NCBI RefSeq assembly: GCF_019100495.1
Contig: NZ_JAHRVA010000002.1
Coordinates: forward strand, 387,960 to 451,959
Direction: 5' to 3'
Length of the DNA stretch: 64,000 nucleotides
Origin: Falsochrobactrum tianjinense
GTDB lineage: Bacteria > Pseudomonadota > Alphaproteobacteria > Rhizobiales > Rhizobiaceae
Part shown: positions 15,823 through 24,624 of the stretch, piece after piece
How the letters are laid out: every line of letters begins with the position of its first letter
Numbering within the stretch: the first letter of the stretch is position 1
Made by a program: the position numbers and the translations under genes
The notes under the pieces: generated by a model
The model's database searches: none
What the model saw: only the letters and a program-made list of their open reading frames with translations
What the model was told of the DNA's origin: nothing

Positions 15823-16773
15823 TTGAAGAACAATACAAATATACAATTACTCTTATGGCCAACAATTACCGTCATTCTTTGCGTGGCGATCTATATTTTT
15901 CATGACCTTTTATTTCTGCGATTTGCACCGGATGTGGACGCAAACGCTATCAGGCAATTGAGCATTGCTGGCATTTATTTTTCCGGCGCATGGCTCGTCG
16001 CTCGCATCATAGGCTCGACATTAAAACGGACCTCCCCTGATCGCAGAAAATCTCCCAAGCTTTTGCGCGAACTGATTTCGGCAGCGCTGTTTCTTGCCGC
16101 GACGATTGCGACAGTCGCCATGCTGCTTGGGCAATCCGCAGGCGGTGCGCTCGCGAGTTCCGGCCTGATCATCGCCATTCTGGGCTTCGCCATCCGCAAT
16201 GTGCTGGCTGACGTTCTATCAGGAATTGCCCTGGGGCTGGAAGCTCCCTTCCGCATCGGCGACTGGGTCGAGATCGATGGCACCATACGCGGCCGCGTCA
16301 TAGAGATCGGCTGGCGTACGACCCGGCTCCTCACCCGGAACGACACCTATATGATCTTGCCAAACAGCCAGATTTCCCGCCAGCGCATGACCAATTACAG
16401 CGCTCCCAAGAAACATTATCGCGCCAGTGCCGAGATCGTCCTGAGCCATGGTATTTCCATTGAAACCGGCAAGATCCTGCTGGCCGAAGCAGCCAAGTCA
16501 ACGCCAATCATCATGCAATCGCGCGAGCCGGACGTCCGCACTCTCTCATATGATACCGAAGGTGTGCGCTATACCATTCGTTATTGGGTACCCAGCTTTG
16601 TCGATGACATCGACTGTCGCGACGCGGTGCTAACTGCGGTCGATGCAGCCATCCGGCGGCATGGGCTTACGCCGCCACTCACTCGTATCGAACTTTCGAG
16701 ATCCGCGAACAGCGGCAAGGAAACACAGGAAAGTCCCGCGCAAGAACGGATTACTTCCGCGAACGCATCTTAA
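15823..16773 (+). CDS. Mechanosensitive ion channel, MscS family
   Basis: A 316-residue protein with two leading membrane helices (about 8-27 and 46-64) and a third around 85-105. The pore-lining segment is Gly/Ala-rich (GQSAGGALASSGLIIAILGF) and is followed by LSGIALGLEAPFRIGDWVEI, the start of the MscS beta domain. It opens on membrane tension to release solutes. The start is TTG at 15823, behind a strong GGAGGATATAT. Its last 23 bp overlap the 3' end of the convergent lpxK gene. Confidence 0.9.
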   Translation: MKNNTNIQLLLWPTITVILCVAIYIFHDLLFLRFAPDVDANAIRQLSIAGIYFSGAWLVARIIGSTLKRTSPDRRKSPKLLRELISAALFLAATIATVAMLLGQSAGGALASSGLIIAILGFAIRNVLADVLSGIALGLEAPFRIGDWVEIDGTIRGRVIEIGWRTTRLLTRNDTYMILPNSQISRQRMTNYSAPKKHYRASAEIVLSHGISIETGKILLAEAAKSTPIIMQSREPDVRTLSYDTEGVRYTIRYWVPSFVDDIDCRDAVLTAVDAAIRRHGLTPPLTRIELSRSANSGKETQESPAQERITSANAS

Positions 16774-17776
16774 ACCGGTCGAGGGTCGTTTCAATAATAT
16801 GATCAGGCGCATCCTTGCGCTCGAATTGCAGATCGACATCAAGGACCGCCAGTTGGCGAAGGAAATCTTTGGGTGCGCCGATCATCGTCGCAAGCCGCAC
16901 ATGATCCTTGGCCGTGGTAATCAATCCTATGTCATGCTGGTCCGCTGTTAGCACAAGTTGGCGAATCTCTTCGGGTTGATAATTGTGGTGGTCGGGGAAT
17001 GCGTGCGTTTCCGCTATCTCGCCCCCGGCCTGTCTCACGCTGGCGAAGAATTTGTCCGGATTGCCTATCCCGGCAAAAGCCAGCCATTTACGTCCAGCCA
17101 CTTTTGCCGCCGAAGTCGGTGCGAGCTGCGCTTCATAGATCACGCGCCCGGCACGCGATGCCTGGCGCACTACAAAATCGGCCTCCGCACCCTTTCCAAT
17201 GCGTAGCATCGCATCGGTCTTGCGCATCTGGTCGGTCAGTGGTGCGCGCAGCGGCCCTGCTGGAATAATGCGGCCATTGCCGATGCCGCGCGTGGAATCG
17301 ACCACCAGCAACGCGAAATCCATATGCAGCCGTGCGCTTTGAAAACCATCGTCCATGATGATGAAATTGCAGCCATTTTGCAGCAAATGCATTGCTGCTT
17401 TGCGCCTGTTGGGACAGAGCGTGACCGGCGCATGGCGCGCAAGCAATAGCGGCTCATCTCCAACATGGCGCGCGCTGTCGTGATCAGGATCGACTGCATG
17501 CAGCCCCGTATAATTGCCACCATAGCCGCGCGAGACAATACCGGGGCGCAACCCGCGATTTTTAACAGCCTTGGCAAAGGCAATTGCGGTCGGCGTTTTA
17601 CCCGCGCCGCCCACGGTGAAATTGCCTATACATAGAACCGGCGCAGAAACTTTAGGCGGCTCCGCTTTTAACAGCCGCCGCCCGGCCACCGTGCCATAAA
17701 TCCATGCTAGCGGGGCCAGCGTCATTGCACGCCAATCGGGCTTTTCCCACCAGAAGGGCGGTGCCTCACTCGCCAT
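16751..17776 (-). CDS. lpxK: Tetraacyldisaccharide 4'-kinase
   Basis: A 341-residue inner-membrane-associated kinase that phosphorylates the 4' position of the lipid A precursor. The N-terminal hydrophobic segment (about 13-35) fits the membrane anchor. The P-loop is seen as VGGAGKTPTAIAFAK and the Walker B-like section as FIIMDDGFQ. It follows waaA with a 1-bp gap in a lipid A/core operon, and its 3' end overlaps mscS on the other strand. Confidence 0.95.
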   Translation of the reverse strand: MASEAPPFWWEKPDWRAMTLAPLAWIYGTVAGRRLLKAEPPKVSAPVLCIGNFTVGGAGKTPTAIAFAKAVKNRGLRPGIVSRGYGGNYTGLHAVDPDHDSARHVGDEPLLLARHAPVTLCPNRRKAAMHLLQNGCNFIIMDDGFQSARLHMDFALLVVDSTRGIGNGRIIPAGPLRAPLTDQMRKTDAMLRIGKGAEADFVVRQASRAGRVIYEAQLAPTSAAKVAGRKWLAFAGIGNPDKFFASVRQAGGEIAETHAFPDHHNYQPEEIRQLVLTADQHDIGLITTAKDHVRLATMIGAPKDFLRQLAVLDVDLQFERKDAPDHIIETTLDRFKMRSRK

Positions 17777-17777
17777 A

Positions 17778-19118
17778 TCAGCTCTGACCCGATATGAGAG
17801 CCGTCTCGTTGCGGTTGCCTGGCAATTGCGCTTGCAGGATCAACGGCTGAATGAAAGGCTCCAATGCGCTCAGAGTACGATCCAGGGCACCGCGCATATC
17901 TCGGACCGTGTTGGCACCGGCGCTGATCATCGTGCGCAAGTGCTGGGGATTATTGAACAGAAAGTTGATGGCGCCGGCCAGCATATTGCGATCCTTCACA
18001 ACCCGCGCGCCGCCATTCTTGATGAGGCGCTGAAAGGATTCGCGGAAATTCTGCACATTTCGACCCGTCAATACCGCCGTACCCATCATGGCTGGTTCGA
18101 GCGGGTTATGACCGCCCGCCTTCGTCAGCGAATTGCCGATAAAGGCAATCTCGGTGAGTTGCAGATAAAGCCCCATTTCACCAATGGTGTCGCCAAGCAG
18201 AACATCCGTGTCCGCTTCGATTACATCGCCACGGCTTCTCAGCGCGACCTTCAATCCTTTTTCAGTAAGCATCGCCTCAATTGCCGGCGCGCGATGGGGA
18301 TGGCGCGGCACAATGATGGTGACGAGACGCGGATAACGCACCTTGAGCATCTGATGCACTTCAGCGGCAATTTCGTCCTCACCCTCATGCGTGGAAATTG
18401 CCGCCCATGTGCGCCGTCCGGCGATCTGCCGCTGCAAGATGGAAAGAGCCTGTGGGTTGGCAGGTGCAGGAGCCGTATCCACTTTCAGATTGCCCGAAAC
18501 GCTCACCGGCCTCGCGCCCAGTTTGCGAAAACGGTCGCCATCCAGCTCCGATTGCGCAATCACATGGGCAAAATTTTCAAACAGCGCTTCTGCCAGTTCC
18601 GGGCGTTTCTGCCATGCTGTGAAGGAACGGTCCGACATTCTGCCGTTCACCAGCACATGCGGGATGTGACGCGCACCAAGCGACAATACCGTAGCAGGCC
18701 ATATTTCCGACTCGCAGCCAATCACCAGATCGGGTTTCCAGTGGTCGAGAAAACGATTTACCGCTGGTTGCAGATCAAGAGGCGCATATTGATGGATGAC
18801 CTTGGAGCCAAGCTGGTCCGCCACCAGTTTGGCGGAGGTAACGGTTCCGGTGGTCATGACAATGTGAATGCCCGTAGCCGCGATGCTCTCGACAAGCGAG
18901 GCTATAGCTACCGTTTCACCGACGCTTGCCGCATGCGCCCAGACGACAGGCCCCCGAGGCCGCGCAATCGCCGTTTTACCATAGCGCTCACTGCGCCGAT
19001 CACGCTCTTCCTTGCCGCGGGATGTACGATAAGCGATATAGGTTCCGATGAACGGATAGGCGGCGGAACCAAGCAAACGATAGGCAGACAGCATATTTCG
19101 TGCCCAGCGTTCACTCAT
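17778..19118 (-). CDS. waaA: 3-deoxy-D-manno-octulosonic acid (Kdo) transferase
   Basis: A 446-residue glycosyltransferase that adds Kdo to lipid IVA at the inner membrane. It has an N-terminal membrane anchor (about 6-26), the WAHAASVGE motif, NGRMSDRSF and the nucleotide-sugar section GGHNPLEPA. It is 4 bp overlapped by the preceding DUF374 gene (ATGA) and directly followed by lpxK. Whether it adds one or two Kdo residues cannot be told from sequence. Confidence 0.95.
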   Translation of the reverse strand: MSERWARNMLSAYRLLGSAAYPFIGTYIAYRTSRGKEERDRRSERYGKTAIARPRGPVVWAHAASVGETVAIASLVESIAATGIHIVMTTGTVTSAKLVADQLGSKVIHQYAPLDLQPAVNRFLDHWKPDLVIGCESEIWPATVLSLGARHIPHVLVNGRMSDRSFTAWQKRPELAEALFENFAHVIAQSELDGDRFRKLGARPVSVSGNLKVDTAPAPANPQALSILQRQIAGRRTWAAISTHEGEDEIAAEVHQMLKVRYPRLVTIIVPRHPHRAPAIEAMLTEKGLKVALRSRGDVIEADTDVLLGDTIGEMGLYLQLTEIAFIGNSLTKAGGHNPLEPAMMGTAVLTGRNVQNFRESFQRLIKNGGARVVKDRNMLAGAINFLFNNPQHLRTMISAGANTVRDMRGALDRTLSALEPFIQPLILQAQLPGNRNETALISGQS

Positions 19119-19912
19119 TTCGCTCTCTCCAATGCGCTATAAGCCTTTGTCGTCGCGTCATTGAGCTGGCGCGTCAATTCCATGCGTTTTTCTTCCAGTT
19201 GTGCCTCGTCAGCATCGGAATCTACCCAGACCAGATCTCCACACACAACCATGGAATGGCCGAATGGCAGCGGGATGGTGGTTTTGTCCCATGTTTTTTG
19301 CAAAACATGGTTGCGCGAAAAAGCATATGCAAACGGCACTATCGGTCGCCCGGACAGTTTCGCCAGCAGAATAATTCCCTGACCTGCCTCCCGCGCTTTG
19401 CCGTGGGCGATGTCAGCGATCATCGAAGCTGATTGTCCCTTTTTCAGCGCATTTTTCAAGGTAAGAAGCGCCCGCGCTCCACCCTTTTCAGGAGCGGGCC
19501 CAGTGCGGCGTCCGCCAGAGCCCCGTACGGTTATAAATCCGAATTTCTCGGCAACGCGGGCATTGAGTTCGGCATCGTTGCTGCGCGAGAACATCGCCAC
19601 CACTTCCAGATCTTCCGGGCGCGCCAGAGGAGCCATTATGTGCTGGCCATGCCAGAAAGTGACAATCGACGGGCTGTATTTGCGCAAGATAGCTTCAGGA
19701 TCAGCAGAATCCTTCAAGCGCGGATTCGTCACATGAACGAATTTCAAATAGCCAGTGATAAGCTGAACCAGTACGGATTTGATAAAGTCCGACCGCGCGA
19801 GCGGACCACGGATACGCCGCCAAAAATTTTTGGCAAAACCATCCGTCCGCTTGCGTTTTACGGTCATCGCCGAGCTGTTCCTGTCATCGTGCATATATTG
19901 ATCGCTACTCAA
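19115..19912 (-). CDS. DUF374 family lysophospholipid acyltransferase-like protein
   Basis: A 265-residue protein of the DUF374 (PF04028) acyltransferase-like family. The core has FWHGQHIMAPL and then VRGSGGRR and KGGARALLTLKNAL, positions that correspond to the HX4D-type region in related acyltransferases, though the canonical HX4D is not plain. It sits immediately ahead of waaA, with an ATGA overlap, which ties it to lipid A/core or membrane-lipid assembly. The acyl acceptor is unknown. Confidence 0.85.
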   Translation of the reverse strand: MSSDQYMHDDRNSSAMTVKRKRTDGFAKNFWRRIRGPLARSDFIKSVLVQLITGYLKFVHVTNPRLKDSADPEAILRKYSPSIVTFWHGQHIMAPLARPEDLEVVAMFSRSNDAELNARVAEKFGFITVRGSGGRRTGPAPEKGGARALLTLKNALKKGQSASMIADIAHGKAREAGQGIILLAKLSGRPIVPFAYAFSRNHVLQKTWDKTTIPLPFGHSMVVCGDLVWVDSDADEAQLEEKRMELTRQLNDATTKAYSALERAK

Positions 19913-19930
19913 GCATGTCCGGCAAAAGCC

Positions 19931-20182
19931 TTAATCAGCTCCTGTCTCAGTACTCCCCGGATCAAGAAGACGGTGCATGTGAACGATGAAATAACGCATA
20001 TGCGCATTGTCGACCGTCTGCTGAGCCTTTGCTTTCCATGCAGTTTTCGCTGTCTCGTAATTTGGATAGACGCCGACGATATCGAGCTTATCGAGATCCC
20101 GGAACTCGACGCTTCCAAGTTTTTTCAACTCGCCGCCAAACACCAGATGAAGAAGCTGTTTCTTGTCGCCTTCGACACTCAT
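19931..20182 (-). CDS. DUF4170 family protein
   Basis: An 83-residue soluble protein of the Rhizobiales DUF4170 family. Conserved-looking sections are LLHLVFGGELKKLGSVEFRD and DIVGVYPNYETAKTAWKAKA, with MRYFIVHMHRLLDP at the end. Start ATG 20182 is preceded by CAGGAG. It is 18 bp upstream of the acyltransferase gene and 37 bp downstream of cysQ, inside the envelope operon. The family has no known biochemical role; its steady place here suggests a link to lipid A or membrane-lipid metabolism. Confidence 0.85.
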   Translation of the reverse strand: MSVEGDKKQLLHLVFGGELKKLGSVEFRDLDKLDIVGVYPNYETAKTAWKAKAQQTVDNAHMRYFIVHMHRLLDPGSTETGAD

Positions 20183-20219
20183 GACAATAACTCCTGAATA
20201 AGATCGGTTCGCGGCATGA

Positions 20220-21029
20220 TTAGCCCAACGGCCACTCCGCGACAACACTCAACATCTCCTGAAGGAGGTTTCCGCTAGCGGCGACGAGGAAGCCGTGCGA
20301 CAGCGTCGGCCCCCCATATATAAGCGGAGAGGCGTCGCTGCCAAGAATGGCTCCGCCCGACTCGCTAAGAATGAGATCGGCCGCCGCCAGATCCCAATCA
20401 TGGGAATTGGGCCGAATGAAGGTACCCGCGATATCGCCCCGCGCCACCATGGCGATACGATAGGCCAGCGACGGCACATAAGGATGCAGAGCTACGCGAT
20501 CACGCCACACCTCCGGCATGGTATCGACCAGCGATCTTGCCGATGCAATAACGATTTTTTCATCCGCAGGCGGCAGATGAGTTCGGATCGGCATTCCGTT
20601 CTGCGATGCTCCAAGTCTCTTGCCCGCTTCGATGACCTCGCCCCGCGCCGGACATTGCAGCACACCGGCCACCGGTTTTCCATTCTCTACAATAGCAATG
20701 CTGACGCACCATTGATCCTGCCCGGCAATATAGGCGCGGGTTCCATCAATCGGATCGACGATGAAAGTACGACGACGTTGCGCGACACTTCTCTCATCGA
20801 TGGTTTCCTCGGAAATCCAGCCATAATCCGGCCGCGCTTCCAGCAATACTTCGCGAAGGTAACGATCGACCGCCAGATCAGCTTCGCTGACCGGCGAATG
20901 TCCATCCTTCAGCCACACTTCCGGCGACTGGCCGAAATAGCGCATGGCGATGCGCCCGGCTTCGCGAGCCGCATGGCGCAACAATTCGAGTTCCGCGTGA
21001 ATATCCTGTCGTCGCTCAGTTTCCGGCAA
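20220..21029 (-). CDS. Inositol monophosphatase family protein, CysQ-type 3'(2'),5'-bisphosphate nucleotidase
   Basis: A 269-residue Mg-dependent phosphatase. The family metal motifs are seen in order: SEADLAVD, SEET, VDPIDGTRAYI and NSHDWDLAAADLIL (WDxAAxxLI). In CysQ this removes the 3' phosphate from PAP, although inositol-phosphate specificity cannot be excluded. Its start overlaps the pmbA 3' end by 14 bp, so the two are coupled. Confidence 0.85.
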   Translation of the reverse strand: MPETERRQDIHAELELLRHAAREAGRIAMRYFGQSPEVWLKDGHSPVSEADLAVDRYLREVLLEARPDYGWISEETIDERSVAQRRRTFIVDPIDGTRAYIAGQDQWCVSIAIVENGKPVAGVLQCPARGEVIEAGKRLGASQNGMPIRTHLPPADEKIVIASARSLVDTMPEVWRDRVALHPYVPSLAYRIAMVARGDIAGTFIRPNSHDWDLAAADLILSESGGAILGSDASPLIYGGPTLSHGFLVAASGNLLQEMLSVVAEWPLG

Positions 21030-22359
21030 GAGTCATGCCTTCGATTACCAATGTGGGCGCGGTGATGCCGAAATTGCGGTCGATGTCGGAAGCGGGCGTC
21101 ATGTTGAGAAACATATCCTTGAGGTTGGAGGCTATCGTCACCTCACTCACCGGATAGGCTAACTCGCCATTCTCGATCCAAAAGCCCGACGCGCCCCGGC
21201 TATACTGGCCGGTAATCATATCGACGCCCTGCCCGAACACTTCCGTCACATAAAAACCCGTTTCGACCGAACGGATCAATTCTTCGGGCGATTGCGTGCC
21301 CGGCTCGATGGCGAAATTGGTCGATGCAGGAGATACGCTCGAACCAGACCGCACGCCGCGCCCATTGCTCGTCAATCCCAGTTCACGCGCGCTGGAACCC
21401 GACAGCAGCCAATGCTGCAACACGCCATCCTCAACCATGGTCAGGGGCTGGCCTTCCATGCCCTCTCCGTCAAAAGGTCGAGAGGAAGCCCCGCGCGAGC
21501 GCAGCGGATTATCCGTGACATACAGGCCCTTTTTGAGTGCCTGCCGACCGAGGCTGTCGCGCAGGAAACTTGTCTTGCGCGCGACCGATGCGCCGTTGAT
21601 GGCGCTGGCAAGATGGGCTGCGATGCCGCGCGCCAGACGCGGATCGTAAACGACCGTCACTGGACCGGTCTTTGCCTGCCTCGCGCCAAGCCTGCGTACG
21701 GCGCGCTCTCCCGCCCGCCTGCCGATTTCCTCGGAGGTATCGAGATCGGCGAAGTGAAGCCGCGAACTGAAATCATAGTCACGCTCCATCTTCGTCCCCT
21801 CGCCTGCTATTGCAGAGACTGAACGGCCAAAGCGTGTCGCGGCATAATGACCGGAAAAGCCAGTTGAGGTGACAAGAACAAGCCCGCCCATACCAACGGA
21901 CGCGCCCGCCCCGCCCGAATTGGTCACACCTTGAACGGCGCGCGCGGCGTCTTCCGTGGCAAGCGCATCCTGCGTCAGGCGCGCCGTGTCGATCTCAGTC
22001 GTATCAAAAAGATCAAGATCGCGCGGCGTCTGCACCAGCAATGCCGGGTCCGCCAGTTGCTCATAAGGATCTTCGGGCGCAACCTTCGCCATGGCGACGG
22101 CGCGCTCCGCCAGCCGGTCGGGATCGCTGCCCGCATTGGCCGAAACGCTCGCCACGCGCCGTCCGACAAACACGCGCAGGGCAAAATCATCGCTTTCAGA
22201 CGATTCGGTGCCTTCGACCTTTCCAAGTCTCACCGAGACGCTCAACGCGCGCGCCCGGATTACAACCGCATCCGCCTGATCCGCGCCTGCTCGTCGGGCC
22301 GCAGCGACGAGCGTCGCAGCATAGTCAACCAGCTTACTCGCCGAACTCTCTGAAATCAT
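21016..22359 (-). CDS. pmbA: TldD/PmbA family metalloprotease-like protein
   Basis: A 447-residue PmbA-type protein. In E. coli, TldD and PmbA (TldE) form a heterodimeric protease in which TldD carries the HExxxH zinc site and PmbA carries no active site. No HExxxH is visible here, which fits the PmbA partner. Typical sections are ESSESDDFALRVFVGRRVASVSAN, GEGMEGQPL and GVDMITGQYSRGASGFWIENGE. TldD would be encoded elsewhere. ATG 22359 is chosen; an ATG four codons upstream is possible. Confidence 0.87.
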   Translation of the reverse strand: MISESSASKLVDYAATLVAAARRAGADQADAVVIRARALSVSVRLGKVEGTESSESDDFALRVFVGRRVASVSANAGSDPDRLAERAVAMAKVAPEDPYEQLADPALLVQTPRDLDLFDTTEIDTARLTQDALATEDAARAVQGVTNSGGAGASVGMGGLVLVTSTGFSGHYAATRFGRSVSAIAGEGTKMERDYDFSSRLHFADLDTSEEIGRRAGERAVRRLGARQAKTGPVTVVYDPRLARGIAAHLASAINGASVARKTSFLRDSLGRQALKKGLYVTDNPLRSRGASSRPFDGEGMEGQPLTMVEDGVLQHWLLSGSSARELGLTSNGRGVRSGSSVSPASTNFAIEPGTQSPEELIRSVETGFYVTEVFGQGVDMITGQYSRGASGFWIENGELAYPVSEVTIASNLKDMFLNMTPASDIDRNFGITAPTLVIEGMTLAGN

Positions 22360-22405
22360 TATGTAATCCAAACCTGCTCAATTATTCCCGCAATGGCGTA
22401 ATCCG

Positions 22406-23263
22406 TCAGGATGACAGATTTTTACCCGCCATGATCCCATCAAGCGCACGCTTGAGTTCGTCGCGCACGCCCGCGCTTTGGGAAAGTATCTGCTCGAACC
22501 TGGTGAAATCAAGCAGCCCGATCCTGTCCACATTGGGGCGGAGGAAAATATGCGGCGCGCAGCAACGAAATTTGTTCTCGATGATCGCACACATAGTAAG
22601 CTGGTTGCCCCCCATCACCGCCTCGAATGTCGAGGGCATATGATCATCAGGGCCGACGGGCGCACCTACCACATCGATGCCAATCACAATATCCGCCTTG
22701 TCGAACAGCAGATCGAACGGCACCGGATTGAACAGTCCACCATCCACCAGAATACGGCCTTCGCGCCGCACAGGCGCAAAGACCGGTGGAATGGCGCAGG
22801 AAGCCGCAATCGCCGAACGCAAATCGCCCTTTTCGATATTTAATTCTTTCGCAGCGTGAAAATCCGAGGCCGTAATGCTCATCGGGACTTTCAGATCTTC
22901 AACATTGGCAGGCAGTTCAGGCGGCAGAAAAACGTCCAGCACTTTTTCGATATTGAACTGGCTGACGCGAAAACCGCCCTTGAGCAATTCGCCCCAGCGT
23001 TCCGGGCGGGTTCGCCATATGCGGCGCGCGATTTCCGAACGATGGGTGAAAATCATCCCCATATAGTCACGCAGTTCCCTGCCGCTCATCCCATTCGCCA
23101 TGCCGGTGCCTATGATCGAGCCGATGGACGACCCGGCTATAGCGACCGGCTTTATACCCAGCTCATCCAGCACATCGACAATATGGATATGGGCAATACC
23201 GCGAGCTCCGCCGCCGCCAAAAGCAACGGCTATGCGCGGGCCTGCTGGCACGGTCGTATCCAT
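22406..23263 (-). CDS. Patatin-like phospholipase family protein
   Basis: A 285-residue serine lipid hydrolase of the patatin/RssA type. The catalytic dyad is visible: Ser46 in AGSSIGS (GxSxG) and Asp174 in VDGGLFNP. The oxyanion Gly-rich loop is GGGGARG at 16-22. No signal peptide is present, so it should be cytoplasmic or membrane-associated. It ends 46 bp before pmbA and follows an M16 gene. Confidence 0.9.
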   Translation of the reverse strand: MDTTVPAGPRIAVAFGGGGARGIAHIHIVDVLDELGIKPVAIAGSSIGSIIGTGMANGMSGRELRDYMGMIFTHRSEIARRIWRTRPERWGELLKGGFRVSQFNIEKVLDVFLPPELPANVEDLKVPMSITASDFHAAKELNIEKGDLRSAIAASCAIPPVFAPVRREGRILVDGGLFNPVPFDLLFDKADIVIGIDVVGAPVGPDDHMPSTFEAVMGGNQLTMCAIIENKFRCCAPHIFLRPNVDRIGLLDFTRFEQILSQSAGVRDELKRALDGIMAGKNLSS

Positions 23264-23286
23264 ATCTCTTCCTTACGATTTACTTT

Positions 23287-24624
23287 TCAGGATTGGGCCG
23301 GTCCGTAAATAAGGATGGCTGGCTCTGCCTGCAAAAGTTTTTTGGCGATAGTTTTTACCTGATCAAGTGTCACCGCGTCGATAAGCTCGCCACGCTTGTC
23401 GATATAATCGCGCGGCAGTTCAGCTTCCTGCAATCCGACCAGAGTATCAGCGATTGACACGGAGGAAGTGAGGTTATTAACCGCATAAGAGCCTTTCAGG
23501 TAGCTTTTTGCGGCGGCAAGCTCGGCCTCGGTAGGCCCGTCATTGGCCATTGCCGCAACCTGCTCGCGAATGATCTTTAGTGACTCCTGCGCTTTTTCGG
23601 GCCGCGTTGCGGTCGAAATCATCAATGCCGAAACATGGTCGCGCAGCACCATGGCTGAAGAAACCGAATAGGCCAGCCCGCGCTTTTCGCGCACTTCCGC
23701 ATAAAGACGCGAAGTGAAACCGCCTCCAAGAATATGGTTCATCAGATAGGCTGCGAAAAATTCGGGGTCCTTGCGGGGAACAGCCGGATAGACGAAGCTT
23801 ATCGATGTCTGCGGCATGTCGAAGCTGAGGCTGGTCGTCGTACCAAGCGCCAGTTTTGCATCGGGTACCGGCACCAGCTCGGCCATGGCGGGCAAATCGC
23901 CGAAGACCCGGTCCAGCATTTCGCCAAGTTCTTTCGCGTCGATGGAACCAACAACGCCGATGGTCAGGCGATCGCGGGCAAAATTCGTGCGGTGGAAATT
24001 CAGCAGATCGTCGCGGCTAATCGTTTGCAGCGACTTCACCGTGCCTTCATCCGGACGGCCATAAGGATGGTTGCCGTAAAGCACTTCGCCAAATTTGCGC
24101 GAGGCAATTGTGGACGGATTACGCTGCGAAGCCTCAATACTCGCCACGACCTGCTGGCGGATACGGTCGATGGCGTCTTGATCGAAACGCGGATTGTTGA
24201 CCGCCAGCGCCAATAGCCCGGTCACGGCATCACGATTCTCAGCCAGCATGCGGATATTGCCCGAAACAGAATCCCCGGAAGCGGAGAAGCTCATCTCCGC
24301 GCCCAGATTGTCAATCTGCTCCTGAAAACTGTCGGAATCGAGATCGCCTGCGCCCTCATCGAACAGCCCTGTCATCAAATTGGCAAGGCCTTCCTTGCCC
24401 GCCGGGTCTTGCGAAGTCCCCCCCTTGAACGAAAACCGCATGGAAACGAGCGGTACGGAACTGTCCTCGACCAGCCAAGCATGAATGCCTTTCGGCGAAA
24501 CGACTTCCTGTATTTCAATGGCGTTTGCAGGCAAGCTGCAAACCATCAGCAGCAGAAAAAACGCAATGAAAGCGGCACAAGCAGTGCGCGCATGGGCAAA
24601 GCCGCGCATAATTGAAGTATTCAC
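23287..24624 (-). CDS. M16 family peptidase, non-catalytic partner subunit
   Basis: A 445-residue secreted M16 protein with a signal peptide (hydrophobic at about 15-33). The position of the zinc motif HxxEH is occupied by LANLMTGLFDEG, so it lacks the metal ligands, while the later REKRGLAYSVSSAMV section (the family's R/Y pair) is kept. This is the pattern of a two-subunit periplasmic M16 protease, where this chain supports substrate binding. The GTG start overlaps the stop of the upstream M16 gene by 4 bp (GTGA). Confidence 0.88.
   Translation of the reverse strand: MNTSIMRGFAHARTACAAFIAFFLLLMVCSLPANAIEIQEVVSPKGIHAWLVEDSSVPLVSMRFSFKGGTSQDPAGKEGLANLMTGLFDEGAGDLDSDSFQEQIDNLGAEMSFSASGDSVSGNIRMLAENRDAVTGLLALAVNNPRFDQDAIDRIRQQVVASIEASQRNPSTIASRKFGEVLYGNHPYGRPDEGTVKSLQTISRDDLLNFHRTNFARDRLTIGVVGSIDAKELGEMLDRVFGDLPAMAELVPVPDAKLALGTTTSLSFDMPQTSISFVYPAVPRKDPEFFAAYLMNHILGGGFTSRLYAEVREKRGLAYSVSSAMVLRDHVSALMISTATRPEKAQESLKIIREQVAAMANDGPTEAELAAAKSYLKGSYAVNNLTSSVSIADTLVGLQEAELPRDYIDKRGELIDAVTLDQVKTIAKKLLQAEPAILIYGPAQS

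Noticed and set aside
17826-19142. 438-codon open frame opposite waaA
   Set aside because: It is antisense to waaA, whose motifs are clear; the translation has no family features.
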